DNA from: Cristatella mucedo
Lineage: Eukaryota > Bryozoa > Phylactolaemata > Cristatellidae
DNA length: 64,000 nt
Reading direction: 5' to 3'
Assembly (NCBI GenBank): GCA_009760855.2
Contig: WPIO01000079.1
Coordinates: forward strand, 1,858,238 to 1,922,237
Shown: piece by piece, positions 32,943 to 45,594 of the stretch
How positions within the stretch are numbered: the first letter of the stretch is position 1
Layout of the letters: every line of letters starts with the position of its first letter
Notes under the pieces: generated by a model
Told to the model about the DNA's origin: nothing
Database searches by the model: none
The model's input: the letters and a program-made list of their open reading frames with translations, nothing else
Program-made: the position numbers and the translations under genes

Positions 32943-34164
32943 CTAAACTAAAGAACTAAAGAACTAAACAGAACTAAAGACAAAGTGATTACGCTGACAC
33001 TTCTCAAATACGTGTTAATTAGTATTTTGTATGAAGATCTGGCGTACTTGAGAAAATTAGGTCGGATCACATGTTAATTTAATCTCATGAGCCTATCGTA
33101 CGCGACATAATTCCTGTCTAACATATGTAAAGAGTTTAAAAAAGGCCATATTTATATTGAGGATAACTTTTAATGCTTTTTATTTATATTTTTTAGTATT
33201 ACGTTTTTTAATCACAGTTGGTATTCCTGTTTTTGACTAGAACTGCCTGCGCACCTTACAATGTAGACTTCGCCAACTCTGTATGGCAATTGAACGTGTT
33301 TCTTTAAATTTACCCTGAAAAGGTTAGAAAGATTGGAAAGTTACTCTGACGCAAGAAAAATATTCATCTATTAATTAAATATTTATCGAGATATATATGC
33401 TTATCGTGAACGGTTCGCAAGGTGCTAACTGTGAGGCCTCTGTTAGCGTCGTACATGTCCAGCTCTCAGTTCATGATTGGCACCTCATTGTATTCTTATC
33501 CTAAATTAATAGAAACGCTATTTTTGCTGAGAAGACGGTCAGAGCCTTAATAACCAACGCCTTAATTTTAGCCGATGCACTTACCACCAGCATTGATTAA
33601 GTAAGGTTGACTTGCTCCACTGCATGAGGAGGGAGTTATGCTGGTCGCCGTCAAAAAAGAAGTTGAGCAATAGCCGCTGCAAATTGTTGTCGCCGTTGTC
33701 GTCGTTTCTGAAGCAAAGTGCAATGTAATGCATACATTTTACGATAGCAGATTTTATACTTTTCAGGAAATCTTGTAATTTTTGCATTTCCATGAAATGC
33801 AGCAGTTGCAACATTTTTTAACCTACTTGCTTACGATTCGCATTGCCGTTTAATCCTGCGGTAACGTTCGACTCACTTGGTAGGTTGAATCGCGAAATGG
33901 GGAAATTGCGGAATAGTGCGTTCGCAGATTCTCACTTGATGCGATATCGTGCCGGTAAGCCTAGGCTAATGAACGGAATTAGTCCTTATTAGGAGGGTCA
34001 GCAACCAAGGCCACTTCCAGAATCTAGTCGAGGCTGGAGTACGAATTTGGACAGAGGAATTTTGGGAAAAATATCGGCACGGCTTTTTGTAATGATTCAC
34101 TTTATTTGATAAACCTCACTACGCTCTGATTCGTAAAGCTGAGATCGTGGAATTACCAAGTGCC

Positions 34165-34640
34165 TGAGCAGCTGTTATGGTCAATCAACGGATACCAAGT
34201 TAAGTTCTAATGCTGACCCACACGGCCCACCATGGCTTGGCTGGGATCTATCTTACATAGCTTAACTAATACGCCAGCTTTGTATGACCGCAGGTCCTTA
34301 AAGCTGTAAACAAAATTCTTCAGCTTTTCTGCTCATACGCGTAATGACCTTTAGCGACAGATGCCTTGACTCAGTGTGTACTAGACTTTAAAATTCAGTT
34401 CCGCACCTCTAGTGCAACGACACCTAATTTCCGACTGCCTACTGTGGCACATCTTTTCCTCCTGTCGTAAGCTGCTGCTGTAATATTACTCACTTCCTCG
34501 ACTGCCCTCCGGACTCAGCTGTGCTGCTTAATTTCTCTTCGCTCCGTGATATGAAGTCCATTGGCTACCGCTTACCTACCGAAACCCGCTTCAGCTTTGA
34601 CCTTGCTATAGAAAACTCTCCGGCGTAAGACACACTTAGT
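34165..34640 (+). mobile_element. Degenerate LINE family 2 3' end
   Basis: GCTGACCCACACGGCCCACC matches the RT C-terminal region of the 61-64 kb copy, and CTACTGTGGCACATCTTTTC matches its 3' UTR. It ends AAAACTCTCCGGCGTAA, as does the copy at 45595, without an ATT tail. Confidence 0.75.
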
Positions 34641-35529
34641 ATTTGCTTTTCTTTCGGGGTTCGAAATGATGATACATAATATTTCATTAAACTGTGTCTG
34701 TTGAACGTGCAGCTGCTAAAATCCGAGAGGCTATTTATAAGAGAGACCCGAGTTACCCAAGAGAAGCTCGATGCACGTCTTCTTACCGAGACACTGAGAC
34801 GACTCCCTGCTACGCTAGCTGAGTATCAGAGAATACCCGAGAAAAACGATGCATTTGAATTCTTTTCACACTGCACTACGTGACAAGACGATTCGTTGCG
34901 ACCTGCTTACCTTCTTTTGATTGCCTAACCTTGTTTATGAAAAATTAAGTTTACAACGGGAAAAACTCCTGCTTCGCAGACAACTATCAACAGCTGGAGT
35001 CATTACAATTCGCTTCTACATTCATAGCAAACGTCAGGCCCGCTATTTTCTTTACCGTGTGCAGAACTCGGCTCGAACCCGCACAGCAGTAGCCTCGGAC
35101 TCATATTGATAGAGGCGCTCTCGATCTCGCAATCTAGGTGCAGATGACTGTCCCACCCGGTCTGGCTGCGTGCCGCCTAAATCTCGTTTACTGTGCCTTT
35201 TCGAACGTTTGAGAATGTGAAATCAAGTTTATGAAACGCGCGATCTTCAAAATTAATGAGGCTCAGAAGTTTTAGAAAACTGCGTGTGGTGCAGGTACTC
35301 TCGATGCGCACCCAGACTCTGCCGAAAGCTTTGATACTTGATGCAGAAAACTCAAACTTAAGAGTGCTCCAAATGTTCTTCCTAAAGCTAAGAAAAGCTC
35401 CGGCTTCTTCTTAAATAAGTCCTGCCAGTCAGATCACACAAGCAAATGAATGTTATTGAATCACTTGCATTGCTGCTGCAAGCGGTTTCACTGCCCGCAT
35501 ATGTCTAATTTCTTAAAATCTTTCAAATC
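34641..35529. other. No clear gene; possibly a decayed LINE
   Basis: Open frames 34701-34883 and 34921-35109 (plus) have no known domain. The stretch precedes a decayed RT and may be its unrecognisable upstream part. Confidence 0.3.
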
Positions 35530-36110
35530 GATTAGTGGCTAGATAGAAACGTCAGCACCTCAGTCAAGTCTGCTATCTTTTACCTACGTAACGTTATCGT
35601 AATTCTGGTTGGCTGCGAAAATATCATCTTATCTCAGCTGGTTCATGCAGTTGAGATATCTCAACTAGACTTCTGCAATTCATTACTTTTAGGTCTTCCT
35701 TTTCGTGCAGTAGAACAGTTACAATTGGTGAAAGACTAGGTGGCTAGGCTTGTGTTTCATTGAAGTCGCAATTTTCAAGTTACACCTCCCTTCATTAATA
35801 TGTGTACTTTCTACTTGGATGTGCCGCGACTTCAAGATCCTATTACTCACCTTTAGGTCGCTCAATTTTCCGGCACCGCACTACCTATCTGCATTTGTTA
35901 TTCCTCAAAGCTTCTGCTTCCCAAGCCATTTTTCCAAATCTAATCAATTGATTATGCATATTAACTAATGAACTTGAAATTTGTAATTACTTGAAATACA
36001 TCCGAGACCGAGCAATCAGCTGCAACGCTTCCTGAGCCCGGAACTCACTACCAACTACTCATTAAGTCATCTTCTTAGTTTAAAATTCTTTAAAAAAATG
36101 CTGATAATCT
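35530..36110 (+). mobile_element. Very old LINE RT C-terminal fragment
   Basis: Readable in pieces: SQLDFCNSLLLGLPFRAVEQ, QLQLVK and FKILLLTFRSLNFPAPHYLS, the standard order of the family 1-type RT C-terminus. Numerous stops. Confidence 0.65.
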
Positions 36111-36254
36111 TTCTTTACCACACATTATTTGCTGTGATCGAGACCATTGCACTGTTATGAGGCTGCACAAAATATAACGTAGAATCCTGACTATGTGTAT
36201 TAATAAACCCTTATTTTTTTCCAGTGTATAATTGTAACTGCTATTTTCACTGCT

Positions 36255-36350
36255 AGCATGATAAATACAGGATCGCACACTCTAAGACTCGTACCCACGA
36301 CCTGGATGGTAAAGAGCGACCCATTTGCACCTGGTCAAAGACCATGTAAG
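36255..36350 (-). mobile_element. Possible tRNA-derived SINE head
   Basis: Minus strand: TGACCAGGTGCAAATGGGTC (A-box-like) and GGTCGTGGGTACGAGTCTTA (B-box-like) at tRNA spacing. No shared body was recognised. Confidence 0.4.
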
Positions 36351-37111
36351 CAAGATAAACCACAGGCACGTCAGCACAACAAAACCAATCTCCATAGTGG
36401 GAATATGCTTCTAAAGATTTGGTTTGTCTAATTATTATCTGGATTACAGCGCTACTCATTCCTGAAGAAGAATTCATCACCAGTACTTGGATGAAGAGCT
36501 TGCGCTAAAATGTTATCTAAATAAAAATGTGTAGAAAAATGCGAACGCTTGTTTCTGGAAGAATATTTTGAAATATGCGTTTAAGAGATTAATTCTAATA
36601 AAAATTACAAAAATGGAAACTAAAAACCTGCTGCCACAAATATTTTGGCCTTCAAAGTTAGAAGAAAGTCTAATCTCGAGTGTCATCTTCAAATAACTAA
36701 AACTTCGTTCTTGTTCAAGTTTCGAGCAAGCATGTTAAAAATATGGCATTAAATAAGAGGCAAATTTCTCTTTTTCACTATGATGTCCAAGATAATACTG
36801 CATGCACCCTGGACTAACGGATCAGTACACATTTAAACAGTTTCTAATGCTGCAACTCTATAAATTGATGAATTGCATGTATCAGAGTTATTTTGAAACT
36901 AGTTAGTCTACTTCGTGTGAGCAGCGGTTGCTTTCTTATGCACTGTAACAAGGTAGTGAAGCCTCTCATACAGTGAGTTTAAAGGGGCTGAAGGTGAAAT
37001 TTAGTTTTCTTGGATCTCTATTAAAATTGTTCATTATTGTAATTCTTGTTAAATCATTTTGAAGTTAAGTATGATCACTGCGATCCTCAGAGTTGACGCT
37101 TTCAAATGAAT
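36351..37111. other. No recognised gene
   Basis: AT-rich spacer between SINE-like elements; nothing recognised. Confidence 0.4.
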
Positions 37112-37245
37112 AATCATTCATTTGTAGAGCTCCCAAAAAGAACGTAATCTCCGTGAATCACTTCACATAACCCTAGAGGCTCGAGCCGATAACCTCATCC
37201 AGACCGCGGTCGAGCCGAACACCTTAATCACTGGGCTAAAATAAT
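37112..37245 (-). mobile_element. Diverged SINE2 copy
   Basis: Minus strand: CCCAGTGATTAAGGTGTTCG, ATCGGCTCGAGCCTC (B-box region) and a LINE-like end with GGAGATTACGTTCTTTTTGG. Confidence 0.6.
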
Positions 37246-37464
37246 TTGCTTTATCAAAATGACTGTATCCTTATGCTAAATTCTATCTGCTGCCAAACCA
37301 AATTCTTAGCAAGGTCCGCATTTCATTCCCAAACGGTGGCTTCCTTTTTTGAACGTCGCCGATACGATACCAAATGTCTAAAGTTTATAATAGTTGAGTC
37401 ACGATTAAATCCCTATTAAAACCAAGTTTAAAACACAGAAGCGCACTTAGAAGTTTATATCCAA

Positions 37465-39095
37465 ATCGAAGAATACAGCAAGTCCTTTGGATCATATTCC
37501 CACAGTTCTGCTCGTACGTTGGATTGTTCTGCTGCTACCACAAATAACGAACATCATGAATATGTCATTAGCCTCAGGTCCTGTCCCGGCACCTATCAAA
37601 AAGCTGTAGCCAAGCGAAGTCTCAAGACAGAAACACTACACCAAGAGAACTTGAGCAACTGAAATCCAGTCTCGCTTCTACCGTTCTACCAATGAAACTG
37701 GAACGAGTCGTGGTAGATCAGCTGAACTCATATATTAAAACTTCGAACCTTGCCTGGTTTTCGAGCTATTCACTCTACAGAGTCAGCATTGCTTCGGATG
37801 CATAATGACCTACATGGGAATGCGGACGTAGGTAAAATCGCTCTGCTTGCTTTGCTCCATCATTCGGCAACTTTTGATACTTTTAATAATGAAGATCAGT
37901 TTGATAGCCCCTCATCTCGCCGGGGCATCAATGGCACTGCTCTGCAATATTTCAGGTCCTATCTAAGTGGGAGATTCCAGAGTACTGATGTGAATGAACG
38001 AAGATCCTCCGAGGCACCTCCAAAATATAGGGAAGCTTGGGGCTTCGTACAAGGTCCGGTTCTTTTCACTGTTTATACTTTCCTCTTACCGATATCATTG
38101 CCAAGCAAAATCCAGGCTTCCACTTCTATAGGGATAACATTTCATTGTACCTTTACTTTGATCACTCCCTTTATTCAAGCTTTTCGAATTCTTTCAACTC
38201 CTTTGCTGCATGGATTCACGACACCCGGTAATGGATGGCAGCAAATGTTCTTACATTAATTGATGATAAAACCAACTTACTTGTTATGGAAAACCAAGTG
38301 TGATTCAGAAATTGTAAAGGTTATCACTCAAAATCGGCTCTGCCAGGATACATCCTTTTGAATCTGCATGAAATCTAGGTGTCATGTTCTAAAGTGACCT
38401 CTCGTTAGTCAACCACATCAGCTCCTCAATAAAGTCTGCCTAATTTCAGTTCTGTTGCATTACTAAAACCCAGGCTTGTTTAGATTAGGATACCACATCT
38501 AAGTTGGTCCAAGTATTTGTGACATCCAGTCTTAACTTCTGTAACTCACTGCTTGCTGGCCTAATGGCAAGTTCAATTGGGGCTTACAGCTGGTGTAGAA
38601 CTCTGCAGCTAGGCTTGTCTGTCTTGAGCTCTTCAGTTGCCACATCACACCATTTCCCTTTGACCTGCAATAGCTACCAGTCAAGCAACGAATCGACGGC
38701 TTTAAGGTTTTGTTGCTCACTTTCAGGTTTCTTCATTCTTTAGCTCCAGTCTACGTATCAGATTTATACCCCCACAAGACCGAGCATAATACCACCCACT
38801 TACGGAAATCTAACTGTTCACCTATACCTCTTAAAAACCTTAAATCATTTGGAGACCACGCATTTAAGCCTAGAACTCACTCCGACTTGCGTCACGACTG
38901 TGCTTTTGCGTTTGCCACTAACCACACTTGGAAGCTGATCCTGTGAAAGTCGCCTAACCATGTTATCGATGTTGTTTTTCAAGCCTGATACCACTCACAA
39001 TTCGATTGTGTTTCCTTTTCAGCAAATTTATAGTGCATAGAAAGTGATTGAATTCTCGTCGGGCACTTGATCAAGTCTATTACTATTATTATACT
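37465..39095 (+). mobile_element. Decayed LINE family 1 copy, linker to tail
   Basis: Starts in the linker (GGATCATATTCCCACAGTTC), includes ATATGTCATTAGCCTCAGGT, the uninterrupted form of the site where the long element carries a nested copy, and continues through the RT (FRAIHSTESALLRM, YFRSYLSGRFQS; catalytic site degraded to FYRDN) to a TATTACTATTATTATAC tail. Confidence 0.82.
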
Positions 39096-39334
39096 TTTAT
39101 TACATAATTCGACACTTAAAACTCGTTTGTGCATTTTAGCATTTTGCATTTTTGCATCATTTTTGAATTTTAGCATTTTTGGATTCTTTGTGCGACTTTG
39201 TGGATTCTTAATCAAGTTCCTTCACGACAATTTGTCATTTAGCACTAAAATGGTTTCCTTTAATGGCTGCCGAAACAGTTCACCTGTATTCCTAAACTTT
39301 TTTACTGACTTTGACTGCTTAGCTTGTCTGTCGT

Positions 39335-39630
39335 GAGAACGACAAACACATCTATTTAGGACAGCATTTAGTGGGTCCCTATGATTTGTCCTTGATGTGC
39401 TTATGCGTGCTGACACTGTGCATGCTGCCACTAACCACATTTGCATGCTGACACTGTGCATGTCACCCCTAACCATATTATTCATTTCGTTTGTTTATAA
39501 AGCATGATTTTACTCACCATTCAATTGCATTTCCCTTTGCAGCAAATGTAAAGCACCTAGAGAGAGATTAAGTTCTCTGAGGGCGCTTTATAAATTTTAA
39601 TATTATTATTATTATTATTATTAGCTAAGG
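39335..39630 (+). mobile_element. LINE family 1 3' fragment with internal deletion
   Basis: TTAGCTTGTCTGTCGTGAG (from the LVCRER-coding region) is joined directly to ACACATCTATTTAGGACAGC (KTHLFRTA), skipping about 300 bases, then runs through 3' UTR, hairpin and (ATT)n tail. Confidence 0.82.
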
Positions 39631-40224
39631 AAAACACGCATTTCCAACCCAACGGGTATTAGCTCCTCAATTTCCTCAAGTTTAAAACTCGCTACTGGCT
39701 ATCGCGATATCCATGTTTCGCCCTTATCTATTATGAATTAAATCTTTTTTCTCGTGACAGTTACTGTTCCTGTTCTTACCAGTGATCATGGAATTTCGTA
39801 GTTATTATTATTATTCAGTTAATATGCTTTCATCTACAATTTTAAACATGTCAAGAATAGTTGGCTCTCCCAGAACGCTGAATTTATTTTGCTATTAATA
39901 ATATTAGACTTAATATTACAATATACTATTGCTGGTTATTTTCATATTTGAATGGTGAAGAGACCTTAAATTCCAATGACTGATAGCAAACATAAAAAGG
40001 CCTACTGACAAAGTTATTTGTTTTCAGGTCTATTCGATTTAAGACAAGTTTGCTACATGGCCGTTCACCCCTCTGTCCCCGTTCCAACTGCAATCAGAGT
40101 CTGATCGCATCATTCGGCAAGCCACAGGCAGCCGCTTTGCTTCTAGGTGCGATCCCGGCCTGCTACGGCTCTTCAAGGTCGAGCCAGCGTGCCATGGATG
40201 AGCACCTACGCACGACTAGACCAA

Positions 40225-41772
40225 TGCAGATAGGCCTAATTCAGCTGTGCTACGAAAAAGCAATAGTCATGTCTGGCCACTTTTCAGGCGTCCAAAATGG
40301 AATAATGTCCAGAAATGAGAATGCAACTTTTGTAAACTGTGATAAACACAGCTTAACTGAAGTTCGTACTGCAAGTAAAGGTTCAGTTGGCATCATCTTT
40401 TTGGACCGATGAAGAACACCCACTTATTCTCTTCAATATCAACTCTGAGCTGGCGAAATATCGAAGAAGGTCTTAGCCATGACGGTCAAACGTGACTCTA
40501 ACCAAAGGTGGAGTGCAAGAGTAGGTTTTAAGTTCTAGCAACGATAGATTCAACATCCTATGGAGCAATTGACCGAGGACAAGAGGAACACTTGAAACAA
40601 GAGGTGGAGCTGGCGGTCTCCTATATTGTATTTTGGACTTGAACTTGTTGGCTCTGTTGCAATTTTGTTACAGCATCTCAATGAAAATTTACTGATTTTA
40701 ATAAAAGACTGCAGAATCCAAAACTGAGCTTCAAAGATGGCTCTTTGACCACCAATCTCTTCAGACCGAGTAGCCAAGACTTCAAAAATACATGTGCTAA
40801 GAATAACTATTAAATTAGAAACAAAAATGAAATAGGGGGCTGCAATTGAACCAACAATCCAGCGAATTATACAGATGTTTAAAGAACTATCTCAAGATGT
40901 TGGTCTCACGGCAGAGCAGAGATTTTAAGTGTTGTTAAACTCTAAATAGACTATCCGATTTGTAATAACAACTGAATTTTTGAATTTTTCAGGCTCGCAG
41001 ATCTTGATGCCAAATTTGGTTTCTCTTAGGAAGTTAAGAAGCTTTTAAAGACACTTGACCAGATTAACCACTGCATGCAATTTTTAGATATTGCAGGCTT
41101 CTAATGATCAGACGTTGGTGGGTCAATGCTTTGCAACGAAATATGAGATTTCAAAATCCTTCCTAATAAACGTCAAAACTCTTCATGAATTCTACCGCTG
41201 GAATTCATGCCTTTCATTGTGAGTTATGGAGAAGATACGTTTTCCAATATAAAAGCTAGCTTGAAAGTTCTAATAGTAGTAGCTGAATCAGTTGCCAGCT
41301 ATGAACGTTCCTTTAACAAGCTGGATAATGGTAATAATAATATATTTGTATGGTGCCATCAGAGAAATGAATCACGGTCTAGACACTTTACATATGCTGT
41401 ATAGAAACACTACTAAATTGGCGGTACCAGCCGCAGACTGCTGACATAGTGTAAGCAGGTACATTCACACGATTAGCAAGCCGTAAAGATCGACAAAATT
41501 ACGCTTTTTAATTACCTCTTATCTGAGAGCATCAATTGGGTAAGACCAAATCTCTGAATTGGCCTAGTTGAGCTTAGAGAAAGAGACACTAGAAAATATT
41601 GTTTTTCAAACTGTAATAGGCCAGTTTGCCACGTTTAAGGCCAGAAATATAGCTACCTTGCACATGTACTACAGGTAATAAAAGCGTGCCTTTTTGCGAT
41701 AATTTTTCATAAGAGAAGGGGACACCTTTGGTAGCTTTGTCCCGGATGCTGAAAGGTCTCACTCCGCCTCTG
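40225..41772 (+). mobile_element. hAT transposon remnant, ZMYM1-like transposase, copy 1
   Basis: Broken plus-strand frames show MSGHFSGVQNGIMSRNENAT, FVNCDKHSL and later IKASLKVLIVVAESVASYE with RSFNKL, the hAT C-terminal dimerisation motif. These occur in the transposase shared by hAT elements and ZMYM1-like host proteins. A minus-strand LINE end (41329-41480) interrupts the C-terminus. The right part includes TAGCTTTGTCCC and ends AAAGGTCTCACTCCGCCTCTG, whose complement starts CAGAGGCGGA like a hAT inverted terminus. The 5' end is not identified. Confidence 0.7.
41329..41480 (-). mobile_element. LINE group 3 3' end inserted in the hAT remnant
   Basis: Minus strand: CAGCATATGTAAAGTGTCTA, GATGGCACCATACAAATATA and a short TATTATTACC tail; resembles the ends at 12284 and 51985. 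Confidence 0.6.
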
Positions 41773-41797
41773 TTCTGTGCCTAGCCACAATGCCTGA

Positions 41798-41920
41798 CCA
41801 CTATAATAATAATAATAATAATAATAATGGTAATGCACTTGATAAAGCGCCCTCAGAGAACTCGATCTCTTTCTATGTGTTTTACATTTGCTGCACAGGG
41901 AAACGTGATTGAATGGTGCT
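41798..41920 (-). mobile_element. LINE family 1 3' stub
   Basis: (ATA)n, then GCACTTGATAAAGCGCCCTC and AGAGAACTCGATCTCTTTCT: the family 1 hairpin and tail in minus orientation. Confidence 0.85.
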
Positions 41921-42009
41921 TTCCAAAATTACAAACTGTCTTCATCGGTGGCTTTTCAAACATTTAAATTGCTCCTCTGCGTTGCCCAGACTGCATTATT
42001 TTGATGCCA

Positions 42010-42510
42010 TTTTTGCTCAGCTTCCAAAAGAAAAGCTACACGGCAACTGCTGCTGAGGATGAAAATGGCTGCTGGGCTAGTTGATAAAACCAGAGGTTTG
42101 ACCACGAGTCTCCTTTGCTAAAGGATATTCAATGGCTGCCCATTGATCAAAATATAGATAATAAAATTCTTACGTTAACCAAAAATGCTCAGCACGGCTT
42201 GGCGCCTTCCGACCTAGCTAGACTACTGCGCCGGTTTCAGCCCCCTGGTTACCTCGCGCCCTCTATCGGACGTCCTCCCTGAGCTGCGCCGCTCCGCATC
42301 TTCGCTTAAAGACCGTTGTCGGTGCAGGCTTTGGCTCTTTAGGTCCTAGAGTGCGGAACTCACTTCTAAAATCCTTAAGCGACGTCATCTACTCTCTTGC
42401 TAGCGACTTCCCGTGGCTCATGATCCCTAGCTGCCCTGAGCTGCCACTTCCGTGCTACTCACAACCTCAACCGTAACTCTAAATCATCTGTGCTTGTCAC
42501 TCTCACTCTG

Positions 42511-42599
<89 letters not shown>

Positions 42600-42670
42600 T
42601 GAGCCTGATGAATAATATTGGCGTTTAACTGCATACCGAAAGCCGCTTAGTCCGTAATGCGTTTTAGAAA
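42010..42670 (+). mobile_element. LINE family 2 3' part with an expanded (CT)n
   Basis: RT C-terminus in decayed frames (MAAGLVDKTRG, LKDIQWLPIDQ, a HGLAPS-like segment), then the 3' UTR containing the CT microsatellite and GCATACCGAAAGCCGC, as in the copies at 34165 and 45595. Confidence 0.8.
42505..42596. repeat. (CT)n microsatellite inside LINE family 2 3' UTR
   Basis: About 40 CT repeats between CTCTCACTCTG and TCTTCGTTGAG. Other family 2 copies have only TTTCTCTTCG at this point. Confidence 0.92.
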
Positions 42671-43194
42671 ATCTCTAGGGCAAATGCTACTTACAACTTG
42701 AGGAGATACAGCCGGAGATATATTTCATTACGTTCGATTGTTATAAAAGTTCTTCATTTATTATTACCAAAAAGAAGTACACTGTATTTTCTTTTACACG
42801 CAGATCCTCAGTCGAGAAGTAGCACTGTTCAGAAAATTGAGTTCATGAGTACGCCTAAACGCTCTAAGAAGATGACTCAATAGTTGCGAGAAATGCGGAG
42901 GTGGAGAGAAGCACGAACGGAAACTAGGGTTTTAGGTAAACGTAAAGATGCAGTCAAGAATTGCAAAATTGACGTACTTTTATGAAAACTGGCCCATCTA
43001 GTTTCAATTTCGAAAGTAACAGGAAAAATATTAGTCTAGTTTCCACGGAGAAACAATTTTCTTTCGTGGCACTGTAGATGCGGTACAACGAAAGCGTGTC
43101 AAGTGATTCATGATAAAATGCATAGCGTCAATAGGTGCAACAATACAAAGGCCAATTCCAGCTGATCCAGCACATGTCGTGAGGAGCATGTACA

Positions 43195-43770
43195 TTTTTG
43201 CTTCTTTTTAAAAGTCATTAGTTATTTATTCAGGTAATATCGTAAATTCAGTCGGGAAATAATTCTGGGCTACCGGGCATCTGAACAAATAGCGCGGTCT
43301 CTATAGAATTGGAGGTTGGTTGTCGGCGCAGCTAAGCGACTTGAGTCGTATGATACGTCGGGGATCATGTCACACGTCGGTACGATACCAATCCGGCTTG
43401 AGAAGCTGTTCGTATAAATAGGCCCGATAAGCATATAAAGAAGCCTAGAAGTTAGTGATAATAATAGCATCATGGTGCTGCTGGTTAGCGAGAGAGTGCA
43501 GGTCGGGAAGAAGTGTTAATCGTGGTAATTGCGACGTTCGCAATAAAAAGCCTGGCTGTAAAGTTTTGCACAATCTGTACGCGTCCTATTCAACAGGTCT
43601 GACAATGTAAAAGCTTTTAGATGCAGAATTTAGGACATGATATCGCAAAGGCGTGGACCAACTTGAATGTCCTCCTCCATATAACCAGGTTCGAATAATT
43701 GAAATGGGAGAAAACCTGACTATTGAAAGACGTAGTCATCAAGCGAAAGATCTTTTTTAATATTACACGG
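43195..43770 (-). mobile_element. Old LINE RT C-terminal fragment
   Basis: Minus strand fragments correspond to the end of RT: SLTSRLLYMLIGPIY and NLQFYRDRAICS (compare NLKSFGDRAF), with degraded upstream blocks to about 43770. Confidence 0.6.
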
Positions 43771-45594
43771 AATTATTGCAGGTTAAAAAAAACGATAAGC
43801 TGACCGCACTACATTTGAAAGCTGGTTTCTTCAATTTCTGAGGTACAGTAGGTTTGCGCACACCTACAAAGGAGGCCGAGGAGCTTAGGATGGCTGTGGA
43901 TTTGCGATCACCCCGGGTCACGTAGATGACCTTGCCAACGCGTTATTTATTGACCACAGTGATTTAGTTAGATGCAATTATTGACTAAAGAAAACAGTAT
44001 AAAAGGTCACGACGTAATACTAGCCGTTCAGCCTAAGTTTTCGTGGAAAAATGGTGCCACAAACGCTCTATTTTATTCAAGGATTCAAGCGTTGACAGAA
44101 GCCATAATTTAGATAGCGGAAAAGGGACTCTTGCTTCTTTTTGTATGTAAATGCCACGTGGATATAGCAAAGATAGTTACGAAGCATTAAACAAACTGAG
44201 TTCATCTCACCATCGTGGTCATGCCGAATTACGTTTCTGCTCACCGATCTCCACCAGATCTCACTGATTTCACTTATCGCATGCTGAGCTCACTGATCTC
44301 CACCTGTGAAGCCGCATATCACTTTTACGATCCTGTCACTCTCCTTTAGCTTCCTAAATTCTCTAGCGCCAGCCTAAAACATCCTAAATTGTTCATCTTA
44401 AACTTTCCTGTAAAAATTGGCTTGTATTACTGTATGTTCTTCGCATACTTGTAGATTGCTTGAGCCCCGCATTATTAACTTAAATGTCTACAAAGGCCTT
44501 GCCGAAAAAAGCGCACCGACAACAGCACACCAACAAAAGCGGTAATTGGTAGCCACCCCGACAGTGCACCCAACTGATGCGCCAGGAAAGAGTTCGTAAT
44601 GATTGGATTTAAAGTTTTTTTTTTAATATCACATATTTTGAGAAAAAATAAATTTGGGAAAATAAGTAAAAGAATATATAAGAATTTAATATTCTTTGAC
44701 AAAATTAAAATAGAGCTTGATAGACGCTGCCAGTTAACCATGGTTTATTTTCTCTCGTTTACACACAGAAACTATTAATAATTCCTAATTCACACACATG
44801 AATGTGAAGGGATTTTGTTGCTTTCATCTGATTCTTGATCGCTGGGCCAAGAAGGTCAAGAAGAAGGTCAAGAAGGTCAAGAAGGTCAAGAAGCATCTAA
44901 AAAACGGAGTTCATCTCGCCATCGCAGTCATGCCAAACGAGCCTTGTCTGTAGGGCCAGATATCACTGCCCATCATCACCGACTCTGTACGGTTAGGTCA
45001 CTTAAAGAAATTCATTGATAAAATAAGCTTTTAGAGCGATGAGATAAGTTTAAAAAGTATAACTGACCTGTGCAGCCACATCTGACCAGAGTGACTTGCT
45101 TACGGCTATCGTCTTGCGATTTACTTGATTATCTTTTAAGCCTTGTGATTTATGTGATTGCAATGTTTCCCAGGGAACTTTGAGCTGCTTAGATATTTGG
45201 AAATTTTCAGCTTAGAAGCTGCGACACCACCGCGGTGATAGATCAAGTGAACGGTCGATCGCTAATTATATTACTACGGGGACAACGAGATCTTCATTTT
45301 TGACTGTACTTGTAAAGTCGATGTTCAGATAGTTTTCACAATAAAGCTGTAGTCACAATAGAATATAAAATAAACTACTAGCTCCAGCAAAATTCTGTAA
45401 AATATTGTATTTAAGGCATCGAGGTTGATTCATAAATGCCTCATTCGCACTTGAGATTATTGAAATTAACTTTTCTAGCGTGACTGCTTGGGTCTGCTCT
45501 GCTGTCAATGCTTAACCTCAACCTAAAGCATAATGTAATGTAATGTATATCCGTCAGTAACTTCACAAAGTCATAAAGACCATGTGGGTGTTAC
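43771..45594. other. No recognised gene
   Basis: Contains two diverged copies of a short block (CATCTCRCCATCGYRGTCAT, near 44206 and 44911) and a small tandem repeat at 44849-44893. No coding signal recognised. Confidence 0.4.
44849..44893. repeat. GGTCAAGAA short tandem repeat
   Basis: About five 9-base units (one with an extra GAA). Confidence 0.85.

Larger units (their letters stand above)
31196..34164. other. No recognised gene
   Basis: Contains an (AT)n run, a perfect hairpin at 32904-32942 and a threefold GTTCCGAAA repeat near 31815-31843. Open frames at 32043-32282 and 33581-33814 have no recognisable domains. Confidence 0.35.
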
